Positions 27,143-35,521 of a DNA stretch of 64,000 nt are shown one piece after another. Both the position numbers and the translations under genes were made by a program. This DNA comes from Pseudomonas sp. RIT409 (GTDB lineage Bacteria; Pseudomonadota; Gammaproteobacteria; Pseudomonadales; Pseudomonadaceae), in NCBI RefSeq assembly GCF_003052515.2, contig NZ_QARE02000002.1, forward strand, positions 367,650-431,649, in the 5' to 3' direction. The notes beneath the pieces were generated by a model. The model saw only the letters and a list, made by a program, of their open reading frames with translations. It was not told the origin of the DNA and searched no databases. The first letter of the stretch is position 1. Each line of letters starts with the position of its first letter.

Positions 27143-29479
27143 TCAGACGATCCGTGCGACTTCGCTGTGCCGTTCCAGTTTGATCGCGACGAACTTGGAC
27201 GTCGGCGTATGGCTGCCCTCACCGACGCTTTCCAGCGGGACCAGAGGGTTCACTTCTGGATAGTAGGCGGCCGCCTGGCCAGCGGGAATATCGAACGGCA
27301 ACAGCGTGAACCCTTTGACGCGACGCACGATGTCATCGCCCCAGATCGACACGATATCGGCTTTCTGGCCTGGGACGAAGCCCAGCCGCATGATATCGGC
27401 CTCATTCAGGAACAGCACGTCGCGCTGGCCTTTCACCCCGCGGTAACGATCGTCCAGGCCGTAGATCGTGGTGTTGTACTGGTCGTGCGAGCGCATCGAC
27501 TGCATGATCAGGTCCGGCACGACGCCGGCTCCGCGAATGCCCTCATGAAGCAGGTCTTGCGGCAACCGATTGGACTTGAAGTTGGCGCGGGCACTTGGCG
27601 TGTTCCACTTGCGCGAACCCGCGGTATTGCCTAGGTAAAACCCACCCGGATGCTTGATCTTCTCGTTGAAGTCCTTGAACGCCGGAATGGTGTCGGCAAT
27701 CAGGTCGCGAATACGGCTGTAATCTTCCACCAGCCACAGCCAGTCCACGGGGTTTTTACCGACCGTCGCGTTGGCGATACCCGCCAGAATCGCCGGCTCG
27801 GAGCGCATCTGATTCGACAGCGGCTTGAGTTGACCGTTGGAGGCGTGAACCATGCTGAAGGAGTCTTCCACGGTGACGGCTTGAGGGCCTTGAGCCTGCA
27901 TGTCGATGTCGGTCCGACCAAAGCATGGCAGGATCAGCGCTTCCTTGCCGTGGGTCAGGTGGCTGCGATTGAGCTTGGTGCTGATCTGCACGGTCAGGTC
28001 GCAATTGCACAGCGCCTGGAAAGTGCGCGGGCTGTCCGGGGTCGCTTGAGCGAAATTGCCGCCCAGACCGATGAACACTTTCGCACGCCCTTCGAGCATG
28101 GCATGGATGGCTTCGACAACGTTGTGGCCGTTCTCGCGTGGGACTTTGAACTGGAAGCGTTTTTCCAGCGCATCGAGGAAGAACGCTGGCGGGCGCTCGT
28201 TGATGCCCATGGTGCGGTCGCCCTGCACGTTACTGTGCCCACGGACCGGACACAGGCCCGCGCCGGGTTTGCCGATGTTGCCACGCAGCAGCATCAGGTT
28301 CGCGACCTCTTGAATGGTCGGTACCGAATGGCGGTGCTGGGTGATCCCCATCGCCCAGCACATGATCACGTTCTTGCCCTTGGCGTACATCCGCGCAGCG
28401 CGCTCGATATCCGTCAGGGGAAGGCCGGACTGTTCGACGATGAAGTCCCATGGGGTCTCGTCGACCTTGGCCAGGTAATCCAACACACCGTTTGTGTGTT
28501 CGTTGATGAAGTCGTGATCGAACACCGCAGGCTCACCTTTGGCCTGCGCATCGCGCTCCCACTGCAACAGGAATTTGGCCATCCCGCGCAGCAGGGCCAT
28601 GTCGCCTCCCAGCGCTGGGCGGAAATAGGCGGTGTTGGTCGGCTCGGAGCCGTTGCTGAGCATTTCGATCGGGTGCTGAGGATGCTGGAAGCGCTCCAGA
28701 CCCCGTTCTTTGAGTGGGTTGACGCAGACCACCTGAGCGCCACGCTTGACCGCCTCTCGCAGCGGTTCGAGCATTCGTGGGTGGTTGGTGCCGGGGTTCT
28801 GCCCCAGGACGAAAATAGCGTCCGCATGTTCGAAGTCGTCGAACGTGACGGTGCCTTTGCCCACGCCCACGCTTTGCGACAGGGCGACGCCGCTTGCCTC
28901 GTGGCACATGTTCGAGCAGTCGGGGAAGTTGTTGGTGCCGTAGGCACGAACGAACAACTGGTAAAGGTACGCCGCTTCGTTGCTGGCCCGACCCGAGGTG
29001 TAGAACTCGGCCATGTTCGGGCTGGGCAGGCTATTCAGGTGCTTGGCGATGAGGGCAAACGCATCGTCCCAGGCAATCGGTTTGTAACGATCCGTCTGGG
29101 CGTCGTAGACCATGGGCTCGGTGATACGGCCCTGATACTCAAGCCAGTAGTCGCTCTGCTCCAGCAAGGAGCTGACGCTGTAGCGGGCGAAGAAGGACGG
29201 GTCGACGCGGCGCTTGGTGGCCTCCCAGTTCACGGCCTTGGCGCCGTTTTCGCAGAACTTGACCATGCCGCTTTCAGGCGAGTCGCCCCATGCACAGCCT
29301 GGGCAGTCGAAGCCCCCATTCTGGTTGGTCTTGAGCATCGCGCGCAGGTTTTTCAGGGCGTTGTCGCTGGTCAGCCAGGCTTGGGTCACGCTGATCAGGG
29401 CGCCCCATCCACCGGCCGGGCCTTTGTAGGGCTTGTAGCGCGGAACGGGTGTCTTATCGGCTTGTTTGTGCATGCTCAC
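27143..29479 (-). CDS. FdhF/YdeP-family molybdopterin oxidoreductase
   Basis: 778-residue molybdenum enzyme of the formate-dehydrogenase-like YdeP family, probably cytoplasmic (no twin-arginine signal). The N-terminus has FDCPGCAWGDSPE, a partial cysteine motif in place of the full iron-sulfur set of classical FdhF. Molybdopterin-binding segments follow (FYTSGRASNEAAYLYQLFVR, FVLGQNPGTNHPR) and a C-terminal MopB domain with GTSNRAH-like elements ends the protein. The reaction in Pseudomonas is not established; E. coli YdeP is tied to acid resistance. A GTG start 12 bases after GGAG is preferred. fdhD is immediately upstream and co-transcribed. Confidence 0.9.
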   Translation of the reverse strand: MSMHKQADKTPVPRYKPYKGPAGGWGALISVTQAWLTSDNALKNLRAMLKTNQNGGFDCPGCAWGDSPESGMVKFCENGAKAVNWEATKRRVDPSFFARYSVSSLLEQSDYWLEYQGRITEPMVYDAQTDRYKPIAWDDAFALIAKHLNSLPSPNMAEFYTSGRASNEAAYLYQLFVRAYGTNNFPDCSNMCHEASGVALSQSVGVGKGTVTFDDFEHADAIFVLGQNPGTNHPRMLEPLREAVKRGAQVVCVNPLKERGLERFQHPQHPIEMLSNGSEPTNTAYFRPALGGDMALLRGMAKFLLQWERDAQAKGEPAVFDHDFINEHTNGVLDYLAKVDETPWDFIVEQSGLPLTDIERAARMYAKGKNVIMCWAMGITQHRHSVPTIQEVANLMLLRGNIGKPGAGLCPVRGHSNVQGDRTMGINERPPAFFLDALEKRFQFKVPRENGHNVVEAIHAMLEGRAKVFIGLGGNFAQATPDSPRTFQALCNCDLTVQISTKLNRSHLTHGKEALILPCFGRTDIDMQAQGPQAVTVEDSFSMVHASNGQLKPLSNQMRSEPAILAGIANATVGKNPVDWLWLVEDYSRIRDLIADTIPAFKDFNEKIKHPGGFYLGNTAGSRKWNTPSARANFKSNRLPQDLLHEGIRGAGVVPDLIMQSMRSHDQYNTTIYGLDDRYRGVKGQRDVLFLNEADIMRLGFVPGQKADIVSIWGDDIVRRVKGFTLLPFDIPAGQAAAYYPEVNPLVPLESVGEGSHTPTSKFVAIKLERHSEVARIV

Positions 29480-29481
29480 GC

Positions 29482-30315
29482 TTAATTCTCCAAGGCGGGA
29501 CTATAGACCCGCGGCGCGCTGTGTTTCGGCAGATGGATGAGATTGAGGTTATGGCGACGGGCCCATTGCAGCGCCAGGCCCGTGGGCGAAGACAGGCTGA
29601 CAAGGGTCTGTATCCCGGCGCGCAAAACTTTTTGGATCAATTCGAGGCTGCAGCGGCTGGTGACGATGGCCAGGCCACCCTGGGTCGGAACGTTCTGTCG
29701 GATCAGCGCGCCGATCAATTTATCGAGAGCGTTGTGCCGCCCGATGTCTTCACGACCGAGCATCAATTCGCCTCGATCGTTCATGAACATGGCCGCATGG
29801 ACCGCGCCACAGTGTTGGCCCAGCGGCTGGAAGTCATCCAGACGCTCCCTCAGCCCCTTGAGCCATTGCGCCGGCGGCAACGGTGCGCCCGGCAATACGT
29901 TCAGGTCGGGCAGCGCCTGTTCCACGGCCTCTACCCCGCACAGCCCGCAGCCACTGGTGCCTGCCAGTTGGCGGCGCTGAGTCTTGAGATTCCAGAACGC
30001 GCGACTGGCGATTTCCACTTCTGCGGTTTGCGCAGAGCCGCAGCCACCCAGCTTGATGTCGTAGATTTCATCCGGCGATTCGATGATGCCGCTGCCAATA
30101 CTGAAACCGACGATGAAGTCTTCCAGATCGCTGGGAGTTACCAGCATCACCGCTTGGCTGATGCCGTTATAGGCAATCGCCAACGCGACTTCTTCGGCGA
30201 GCGCGGTGGGCTCGGACGTGTCGTGTTCCAGGTTCGAGTAGCGGTAAGACTGGCTTGCGGCGGGCGCGGGCAGTGGTTTTGCGGGCGCCGTGCTTTCCGT
30301 GTGCTTGGGATGCAT
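29482..30315 (-). CDS. fdhD: Formate dehydrogenase accessory sulfurtransferase FdhD
   Basis: 277-residue cytoplasmic protein that transfers sulfur to the molybdenum cofactor of formate-dehydrogenase-type enzymes. The catalytic cysteine loop GTSGCGLCGVEAVEQ near residue 138 carries the CxxC pair, and REDIGRHNALDKLIG plus VTSRCSLELIQK mark the conserved core. Its stop codon lies two bases before the fdhF-like start, so the maturase and its likely client form one operon. Confidence 0.94.
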   Translation of the reverse strand: MHPKHTESTAPAKPLPAPAASQSYRYSNLEHDTSEPTALAEEVALAIAYNGISQAVMLVTPSDLEDFIVGFSIGSGIIESPDEIYDIKLGGCGSAQTAEVEIASRAFWNLKTQRRQLAGTSGCGLCGVEAVEQALPDLNVLPGAPLPPAQWLKGLRERLDDFQPLGQHCGAVHAAMFMNDRGELMLGREDIGRHNALDKLIGALIRQNVPTQGGLAIVTSRCSLELIQKVLRAGIQTLVSLSSPTGLALQWARRHNLNLIHLPKHSAPRVYSPALEN

Positions 30316-30410
30316 CGGGACGTACCGGCAGATTTAACAGGTTCTAAGCCTAGGCCGTCGATGAGATAACGTCTAATCGCTAGTACTGATGCACTGATAG
30401 ATGACGTCGA

Positions 30411-31298
30411 TCAAGGTGTCTCGATCATTTTCTGGTAGAGGCCGAAACAGGCTTCTGCCAACGCCGAGCGGGGGGCGGAGCGACGCATGATCAGCCCCAG
30501 TCTCGCCAGCGTCTGGGCCTGTTCGATGGGTTGCAGACGCAAGTGCGTGGTTAGGGATTCCAGGCCTCCATCCAGCGGCATGATTGCGCAACAGAAGCCA
30601 CCGTGAACGGCTTGCAGCAATTGGTGGACGGCATCGGTCTGGATCAGTGGCTGCGGTTCAAGGCCACGGCTGTGGAAGTTGTGATCGATGGATTGACGGA
30701 AGTGCATGCCGCTCGTCAGCATTCCCAAGGGCAGTTCGATCAGGCTTTCCCAACTCAACGGTGCGTCGCCGAAACTGAAATGCCGCTGGTCGTAAATCAG
30801 CCCCATGCGGGTTTCGGCCAGTTCCAGCGAATCGAAGCGCTCGGTGTCCAGACGCTCCAGGTACGACACGCCCAGGTCCAGACGGTTGCTCGCCAAGTGG
30901 TCGAGAATCTGCTCGGAGCTGAGCGAAGACAACTCGAAACGCATGTTCGGGTGAGCCTCGTGCAGGCGTTGCAGCAGCGGCAAGGGGTCGAAGTTCGACA
31001 GCGGCACCACGCCGAGCCTCAGCGTCCCGACCAGATGCCCACGACAGGCGGCGGCTTCCGCCTGCAAACCGTCGTAAGCGGCCAGCACCGTCCGTGCCCA
31101 GGCCAGAACCCGCTCGCCGGGTGCGGTGAAACCTTCGAAACGCTGACCCCGATTGACCAAAGGGAGATCAAGCTCCTCTTCCAGGCTGCGCAAGCGCATG
31201 GACAACGTGGGCTGGGTGATGTGGCACCGGGCAGCGGCCTGTCCGAAATGTCGGGTTTCGTCGAGGGCAATCAGGAATTTCAGCTGTTTGATGTCCAT
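30411..31298 (-). CDS. LysR-family transcriptional regulator
   Basis: 295-residue regulator with an N-terminal helix-turn-helix (FLIALDETRHFGQAAARCHI, then TQPTLSMRLRSLEEEL) and a C-terminal periplasmic-binding-protein-like effector domain. The ATG at 31298 is preferred over a GTG two codons upstream because GGAG lies eight bases before it and overlaps that GTG. It stands 95 bases upstream of fdhD in the same direction, so it may control the molybdoenzyme operon, although LysR targets are usually divergent. Confidence 0.9.
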   Translation of the reverse strand: MDIKQLKFLIALDETRHFGQAAARCHITQPTLSMRLRSLEEELDLPLVNRGQRFEGFTAPGERVLAWARTVLAAYDGLQAEAAACRGHLVGTLRLGVVPLSNFDPLPLLQRLHEAHPNMRFELSSLSSEQILDHLASNRLDLGVSYLERLDTERFDSLELAETRMGLIYDQRHFSFGDAPLSWESLIELPLGMLTSGMHFRQSIDHNFHSRGLEPQPLIQTDAVHQLLQAVHGGFCCAIMPLDGGLESLTTHLRLQPIEQAQTLARLGLIMRRSAPRSALAEACFGLYQKMIETP

Positions 31299-31425
31299 TG
31301 TCACTCCGATTTGCGCCGGTCTGGCTCGGGGATTCTAGCGCGGCGACCTGTCGCATGGGGATGGGTGAGGCGCAGATGTGCAGCCAGGTTCAGACTTGCA
31401 AGCGCGTACCCTCCAACTTCGACGC

Positions 31426-31449
31426 CCCCCGTGTTCATCGCAACGGGGG
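31426..31449 (-). terminator. GC hairpin after yrfG
   Basis: CCCCCGT and ACGGGGG (31426-31432 and 31443-31449) form a 7-bp stem with a 10-base loop directly after the yrfG stop. No T tract is seen on the - strand. Confidence 0.35.
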
Positions 31450-32112
31450 TCAAAGGCCTTGAATCAACGCCCGATAATCCTCAACCGCAGCGAACTCCTC
31501 GGTGTCCTTCGGCCCCTTGCGGCTGTCGGGTTCACGCACCGCCAGCAAATGCTTCACGCCATAGCGCTGCGCGCTGCGCAAAATGGGCAGGGTGTCATCG
31601 ATGAACAGGCTGCGGGCCGGGTCGAATTGGATATCGTCGTGCAACGCATCCCAGAACTGCGGGTTTTCTTTTGGATAACCGTAATCGTGGGAGCTGATCA
31701 GGCGTTCGAAATAAGGCGCCAGCTCCAGCCGCTCCATTTTCAACGACAGCGAGTCGCGGTGAGCGTTGGTGATCATGATCACCCGTTTGCCTGCTCGCTG
31801 GACGGCGGCCAGGAAGGTCTCCGCGTCCGGCCTGAGGGCGATCAAGTGGGCGATTTCGACCTTCAGATCCTTCACCGACAGGTTCAGCTCTGCGCTCCAG
31901 AAGTCAGTGCAATACCAGTTCAAGGTCCCAGCGTTCTTCTCGAACAGTGGCATCAACTCCATGTGCGCCATCGCCAGGCTGACACCGTGCAATTGGGCAT
32001 AACGTTGCGGAAGGTGCTCCAGCCAGAAATGGTTGTCGAAGTGGAGGTCGAGCAGCGTCCCGTCCATATCCAGCAGAACGGTGTCGATATCGTGCCAGGG
32101 CAAAGAAGGCAT
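31450..32112 (-). CDS. yrfG: HAD-family GMP/IMP nucleotidase
   Basis: 220-residue haloacid-dehalogenase-fold phosphatase. Motif I is DTVLLDMDGTLLDLHFDN (nucleophile Asp in DMDGT), motif II is VIMITNAHRD, and the acidic motif is LFIDDTLPIL. The E. coli counterpart dephosphorylates GMP and IMP. The start MPSLPWHDIDTV at 32112 is chosen because it directly precedes the fold; an in-frame start 21 codons upstream runs into the nudE promoter region. It is divergent from nudE. Confidence 0.88.
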   Translation of the reverse strand: MPSLPWHDIDTVLLDMDGTLLDLHFDNHFWLEHLPQRYAQLHGVSLAMAHMELMPLFEKNAGTLNWYCTDFWSAELNLSVKDLKVEIAHLIALRPDAETFLAAVQRAGKRVIMITNAHRDSLSLKMERLELAPYFERLISSHDYGYPKENPQFWDALHDDIQFDPARSLFIDDTLPILRSAQRYGVKHLLAVREPDSRKGPKDTEEFAAVEDYRALIQGL

Positions 32113-32209
32113 CGTGGTCTCTCGGCGTTGAATAAATCGCTGTGGCCATCGGGCACAGACATTCAGAAAAGCCACGGTATAGTAACCCGTCTATGCCAAG
32201 GAGCTTGTC

Positions 32210-32776
32210 ATGCGCCAGAAACCTACCGTCCTCGCCCGGGAAATTGTCGCCAGTAGCCGTCTCTTCCGTGTCGAGGAGGTGCAGTTGCGCTTTTCCAACG
32301 GTGTCGAGCGCGTTTATGAGCGCCTGGTGGGGCGAGGTAACGGTTACGGCGCGGTGATGATCGTAGCGATGCTGGATGCCGAGCACGCTGTGCTGGTGGA
32401 GGAGTATTGCGGTGGTACCGATGAATACGAGCTCTCGTTGCCCAAAGGCCTCGTCGAACCGGGTGAAGATGTGCTGGCGGCGGCCAACCGCGAACTCAAG
32501 GAAGAAGCCGGGTTCGGTGCGCGCAGCCTTGAGCACCTCACCGAGCTTTCGCTGTCGCCGGGCTACATGAGCCAGAAGATTCAAGTGGTGTTGGCCACCG
32601 ACCTGTACGAAGAGCGTTTGTTGGGCGATGAGCCCGAACCGATGCGCGTGGACAAAATCAACCTGCGTGACCTGGCCAGCCTGGCCCAAAATCCTCAATT
32701 TTCCGAAGGTCGCGCGCTGGCGGCGTTGTACCTGGCCCGTGACCTGTTGACCCTACGCGGAGCGTTTCAAGCATGA
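32210..32776 (+). CDS. nudE: ADP compounds hydrolase NudE (Nudix)
   Basis: 188-residue Nudix hydrolase that cleaves ADP-ribose, Ap3A and NADH type substrates. The Nudix box reads GLVEPGEDVLAAANRELKEE plus AGFGA, with the expected G-x5-E-x7-RE-x2-EE-x-G spacing around residues 83-105. The start follows AAGGAGCTTGTC. Its TGA overlaps the ATG of cysQ (ATGA), so the two phosphate-metabolite enzymes are translated together. Confidence 0.93.
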   Translation: MRQKPTVLAREIVASSRLFRVEEVQLRFSNGVERVYERLVGRGNGYGAVMIVAMLDAEHAVLVEEYCGGTDEYELSLPKGLVEPGEDVLAAANRELKEEAGFGARSLEHLTELSLSPGYMSQKIQVVLATDLYEERLLGDEPEPMRVDKINLRDLASLAQNPQFSEGRALAALYLARDLLTLRGAFQA

Positions 32777-33615
32777 CCGGCGTTTTTTCAGCGTTGCCCC
32801 ATCCCTTGCTGTCACCGGTGATTGCCCTATGCCGACAGGCAGGCGAGGCGATCCTGCCCTTCTGGCGCTCAGGTGTGGAGGTCACGGCCAAATCGGATAA
32901 CTCGCCGGTGACGGCTGCGGACCTGGCGGCCCACGAAGTGCTGGTGAGCGGACTGAAGGCGCTGGACCCCAGCATTCACATTCTGTCCGAAGAGGACGCG
33001 GACATTCCGCTGCATGAGCGCGCTCGGTGGGAGCGCTGGTGGCTGGTGGACCCGCTGGACGGCACCAAGGAGTTCATTTCCGGCAGTGACGAATTCACCG
33101 TCAATGTCGCGCTCATCGAACGCGGCCGGGTCGTGTTCGGCGTCGTGTCGATGCCGACGCATGATCGCTGTTACTTCGGCGGCGACGGTTTGGGTGCATG
33201 GCGCAGTGACAGTCCCCAGCACGTTCAGCCGATCAGCGTCCGCCAACAGCCTGTCGAGGGCGAGGCGTTTACGGTAGTCGCTAGCCGTCGTCATTCCAGC
33301 CCGGCACAGGAGAAACTGCTCGCAGGCCTTTCGTCAGTGGTGGGTGAGCTGCAGTTGACCAACATCGGCAGCTCATTGAAGTTCTGCCTGCTGGCAGAAG
33401 GCTCGGCGGATTGTTACCCCAGACTCGCACCGACCTCACAGTGGGATACGGCGGCCGCCCAGGGGGTGCTGGAAGGGGCTGGCGGCGCAGTGTTGAATCT
33501 GGCGGGCGAAGCGTTCGATTATCCGGCCCGGGAATCGTTGCTGAATGGGTTCTTCCTGGCATTGCCCAAAGACGCAGCCTGGCGTGGCGCATTGGTTGAG
33601 TTGGCCAAGGGCTGA
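32773..33615 (+). CDS. cysQ: 3'(2'),5'-bisphosphate nucleotidase CysQ
   Basis: 280-residue Mg-dependent, lithium-sensitive phosphatase of the inositol-monophosphatase fold. It removes 3'-phosphoadenosine 5'-phosphate formed in sulfate assimilation. Motifs are DNSPVTAADLAAHE, ILSEEDADIPL, WLVDPLDGTKEFISG and WDTAAAQGVLEGAGG, which hold all the metal-binding acidic residues. It is coupled to nudE by an ATGA overlap. Confidence 0.94.
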   Translation: MTGVFSALPHPLLSPVIALCRQAGEAILPFWRSGVEVTAKSDNSPVTAADLAAHEVLVSGLKALDPSIHILSEEDADIPLHERARWERWWLVDPLDGTKEFISGSDEFTVNVALIERGRVVFGVVSMPTHDRCYFGGDGLGAWRSDSPQHVQPISVRQQPVEGEAFTVVASRRHSSPAQEKLLAGLSSVVGELQLTNIGSSLKFCLLAEGSADCYPRLAPTSQWDTAAAQGVLEGAGGAVLNLAGEAFDYPARESLLNGFFLALPKDAAWRGALVELAKG

Positions 33616-33684
33616 TCGCTGGTCGCGCTCCGGTACCGACCGGGGCGGGAGACCTGCACCGGCTCCCATCTGGCGGCCTCGCAG

Positions 33685-34155
33685 TTATCGATGCAGCACG
33701 TACTGGCCGACAAACGCCACTGCCGAATCATCCGAGCCTTCGACGACGATGCGCGTAGGCAGTGCCAACCTGGCGCGGCCGCGGCGCTGATAGAGCTTCA
33801 GGAACCTGTCCCACGTCGCGTGATCCGGCGCATCGCAAATGGCGATTGCGTCAGCTTTCACGGGCAGCGGGTAGCTGATCTGGCCGTCTTGGATGACGAT
33901 GTGGCCGTCGTCTATTCCTGCTTCCTTCAGCCGTAGATACAACCAGCCCCAGCCCGCCAGTACCGCGCCGCAGTACAGGCTGCCGCCGAACAGCGTGCTC
34001 TTGTGGTTGACGTTCGGAGCCAACGGCAGATGCAAATGCAGGCGGTGGTCCTGCCATTGAATGACTTTGACGCCCATGTGCCGCGTCAAGGGAATGTCCC
34101 GGTACAGCACCTGTTCGAGGTGTTGGGCGGGAGAGCCCGATTCATTCGCTGTCAT
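33685..34155 (-). CDS. YiiD C-terminal-type thioesterase domain protein
   Basis: 156-residue hotdog-fold protein resembling the putative thioesterase domain found at the C-terminus of YiiD. It shows LAPNVNHKSTLFGGSLYCGAV, the family's GGS helix, then YPLPVKADAIAICDAP. Substrate is unknown. The ATG at 34155 lies inside the 3' end of dctD (14-base overlap) after a G-rich ribosome site, so it is probably translated from the dctBD message. A GTG five codons upstream is possible. Confidence 0.75.
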   Translation of the reverse strand: MTANESGSPAQHLEQVLYRDIPLTRHMGVKVIQWQDHRLHLHLPLAPNVNHKSTLFGGSLYCGAVLAGWGWLYLRLKEAGIDDGHIVIQDGQISYPLPVKADAIAICDAPDHATWDRFLKLYQRRGRARLALPTRIVVEGSDDSAVAFVGQYVLHR

Positions 34156-35521
34156 CCGAAGCCCCCCCACTGAAATTCAGGCCATGCTTGCGCAGCTTGT
34201 CATGCAACGTCTTGCGCGGCACGCCCAGCGCTTCGGCCAGGCTGCGCACCGAGCTGTGAGGGCGGGTCAGTTCCGCGGCGATGAGCGCCCGTTCGAAGGC
34301 CTCGACCTGATCGCTCAAACCCCCGGTCGACGCGTGCACTGGCTGAGGTGCGCCGCCTTCGAGTTCCAGCTCAAGGCCCAGCGCGAAGCGTTCAGCCGCG
34401 TTCTGCAATTCACGCACGTTGCCGGGCCAACTGTGGCGTAACAGCATCGCTCGGTGTCCCGGTTGGAGTTCGCGGCGGCTCAGCCCATGGCGCAGGCTGG
34501 CGGCGTCTGCGAAATGCTGGAACAGCACCAAGGCGTCTTCGCCCCGCTCGCGCAGGGGCGGAATGCGCAAGGGGGCGACATTCAAACGGTAATACAAGTC
34601 GGCGCGGAAGCGCCCCTGGTCGGCGGCCTGGCGCAGATCCTCCTTGGTGGCGGCAACGATGCGGATATCCAGCGGGATCTGCTGGTTGGCGCCCAAGCGC
34701 TCGACGACTCGCTCCTGCAACAGCCGCAGCAATTTGACTTGCACGTCCATGCTCATGCTCTCGATCTCATCGAGAAACAGCGTGCCACCGTTGGCAAACT
34801 CGAACTTACCGATGCGCCGCTTTTGGGCTCCAGTGAACGCACCCGGTTCGTGGCCGAAGAGTTCGCTTTCCACCACCGATTCGGCCAGCGCTCCGGCGTT
34901 GATCGCCACGAAGGGGCCATTGCGTCGGCTCGACAGGTCATGCAGCGCGCGCGCAACCACCTCTTTGCCTGCGCCGGTCTCGCCCAAAATCAACACGTCG
35001 GCCTTGGTGGCCGCCAGTGCGCCGATCTGATCCCTCAGGCGCTGGATGGGCGCCGAAAGCCCCACCAACCGCGCGCTCAATTGCTGGCGGTCGCTCAGTT
35101 CCATCCGCAGGCTGCGGTTATCGAGCACCAGCCGGCGCAAGGCCAATGCGCGGCGTACGCTATCGAGCAACGCATCGCTGGCGAAAGGCTTTTCCAAAAA
35201 GTCGTAGGCCCCCGCGCGCATCGCCTGCACCGCCAAAGGCACGTCGCCGTGGCCGGTGATCAGCAGCACGGGCAACTCAGGATCCTGGGCGTGCAGCTGG
35301 TTAAGCAATTCAAGACCATCGATGCCGGGCATGCGGATGTCGCTGACGATCACCCCAGGCCAGTCACGTTCGAGCCGCGCCGGAACGCCTTTGGCATCGC
35401 TGAGCGACAGCACCTTGAGGCCTGCCAGGTCCAGGGTCTGGCTCAAGGCCTGACGAAGATGCGGGTCGTCGTCGATCAGCACCACCTGCACGCGGCTGTC
35501 GATGGCGGTCTCCGTGGTCAT
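34142..35521 (-). CDS. dctD: Sigma-54-dependent response regulator DctD
   Basis: 459-residue NtrC-class activator for C4-dicarboxylate uptake. The receiver domain has phosphoacceptor Asp61 (VIVSDIRMPGIDG). The AAA+ domain has Walker A GETGAGKE at 180-187, the sigma-54 contact loop GAFTGA at 227-232 and Walker B LFLDEIESM. A Fis-type helix-turn-helix ends the protein (SVRSLAEALGVPRKTLHDKLR). Its ATG overlaps the dctB stop (ATGA). The transporter genes it would control are not in the window. Confidence 0.93.
   Translation of the reverse strand: MTTETAIDSRVQVVLIDDDPHLRQALSQTLDLAGLKVLSLSDAKGVPARLERDWPGVIVSDIRMPGIDGLELLNQLHAQDPELPVLLITGHGDVPLAVQAMRAGAYDFLEKPFASDALLDSVRRALALRRLVLDNRSLRMELSDRQQLSARLVGLSAPIQRLRDQIGALAATKADVLILGETGAGKEVVARALHDLSSRRNGPFVAINAGALAESVVESELFGHEPGAFTGAQKRRIGKFEFANGGTLFLDEIESMSMDVQVKLLRLLQERVVERLGANQQIPLDIRIVAATKEDLRQAADQGRFRADLYYRLNVAPLRIPPLRERGEDALVLFQHFADAASLRHGLSRRELQPGHRAMLLRHSWPGNVRELQNAAERFALGLELELEGGAPQPVHASTGGLSDQVEAFERALIAAELTRPHSSVRSLAEALGVPRKTLHDKLRKHGLNFSGGASDDSE

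Noticed and set aside
27650..29485. 611-codon + strand frame opposite the molybdoenzyme
   Set aside because: Antisense shadow; the - strand frame has clear molybdopterin-enzyme motifs.
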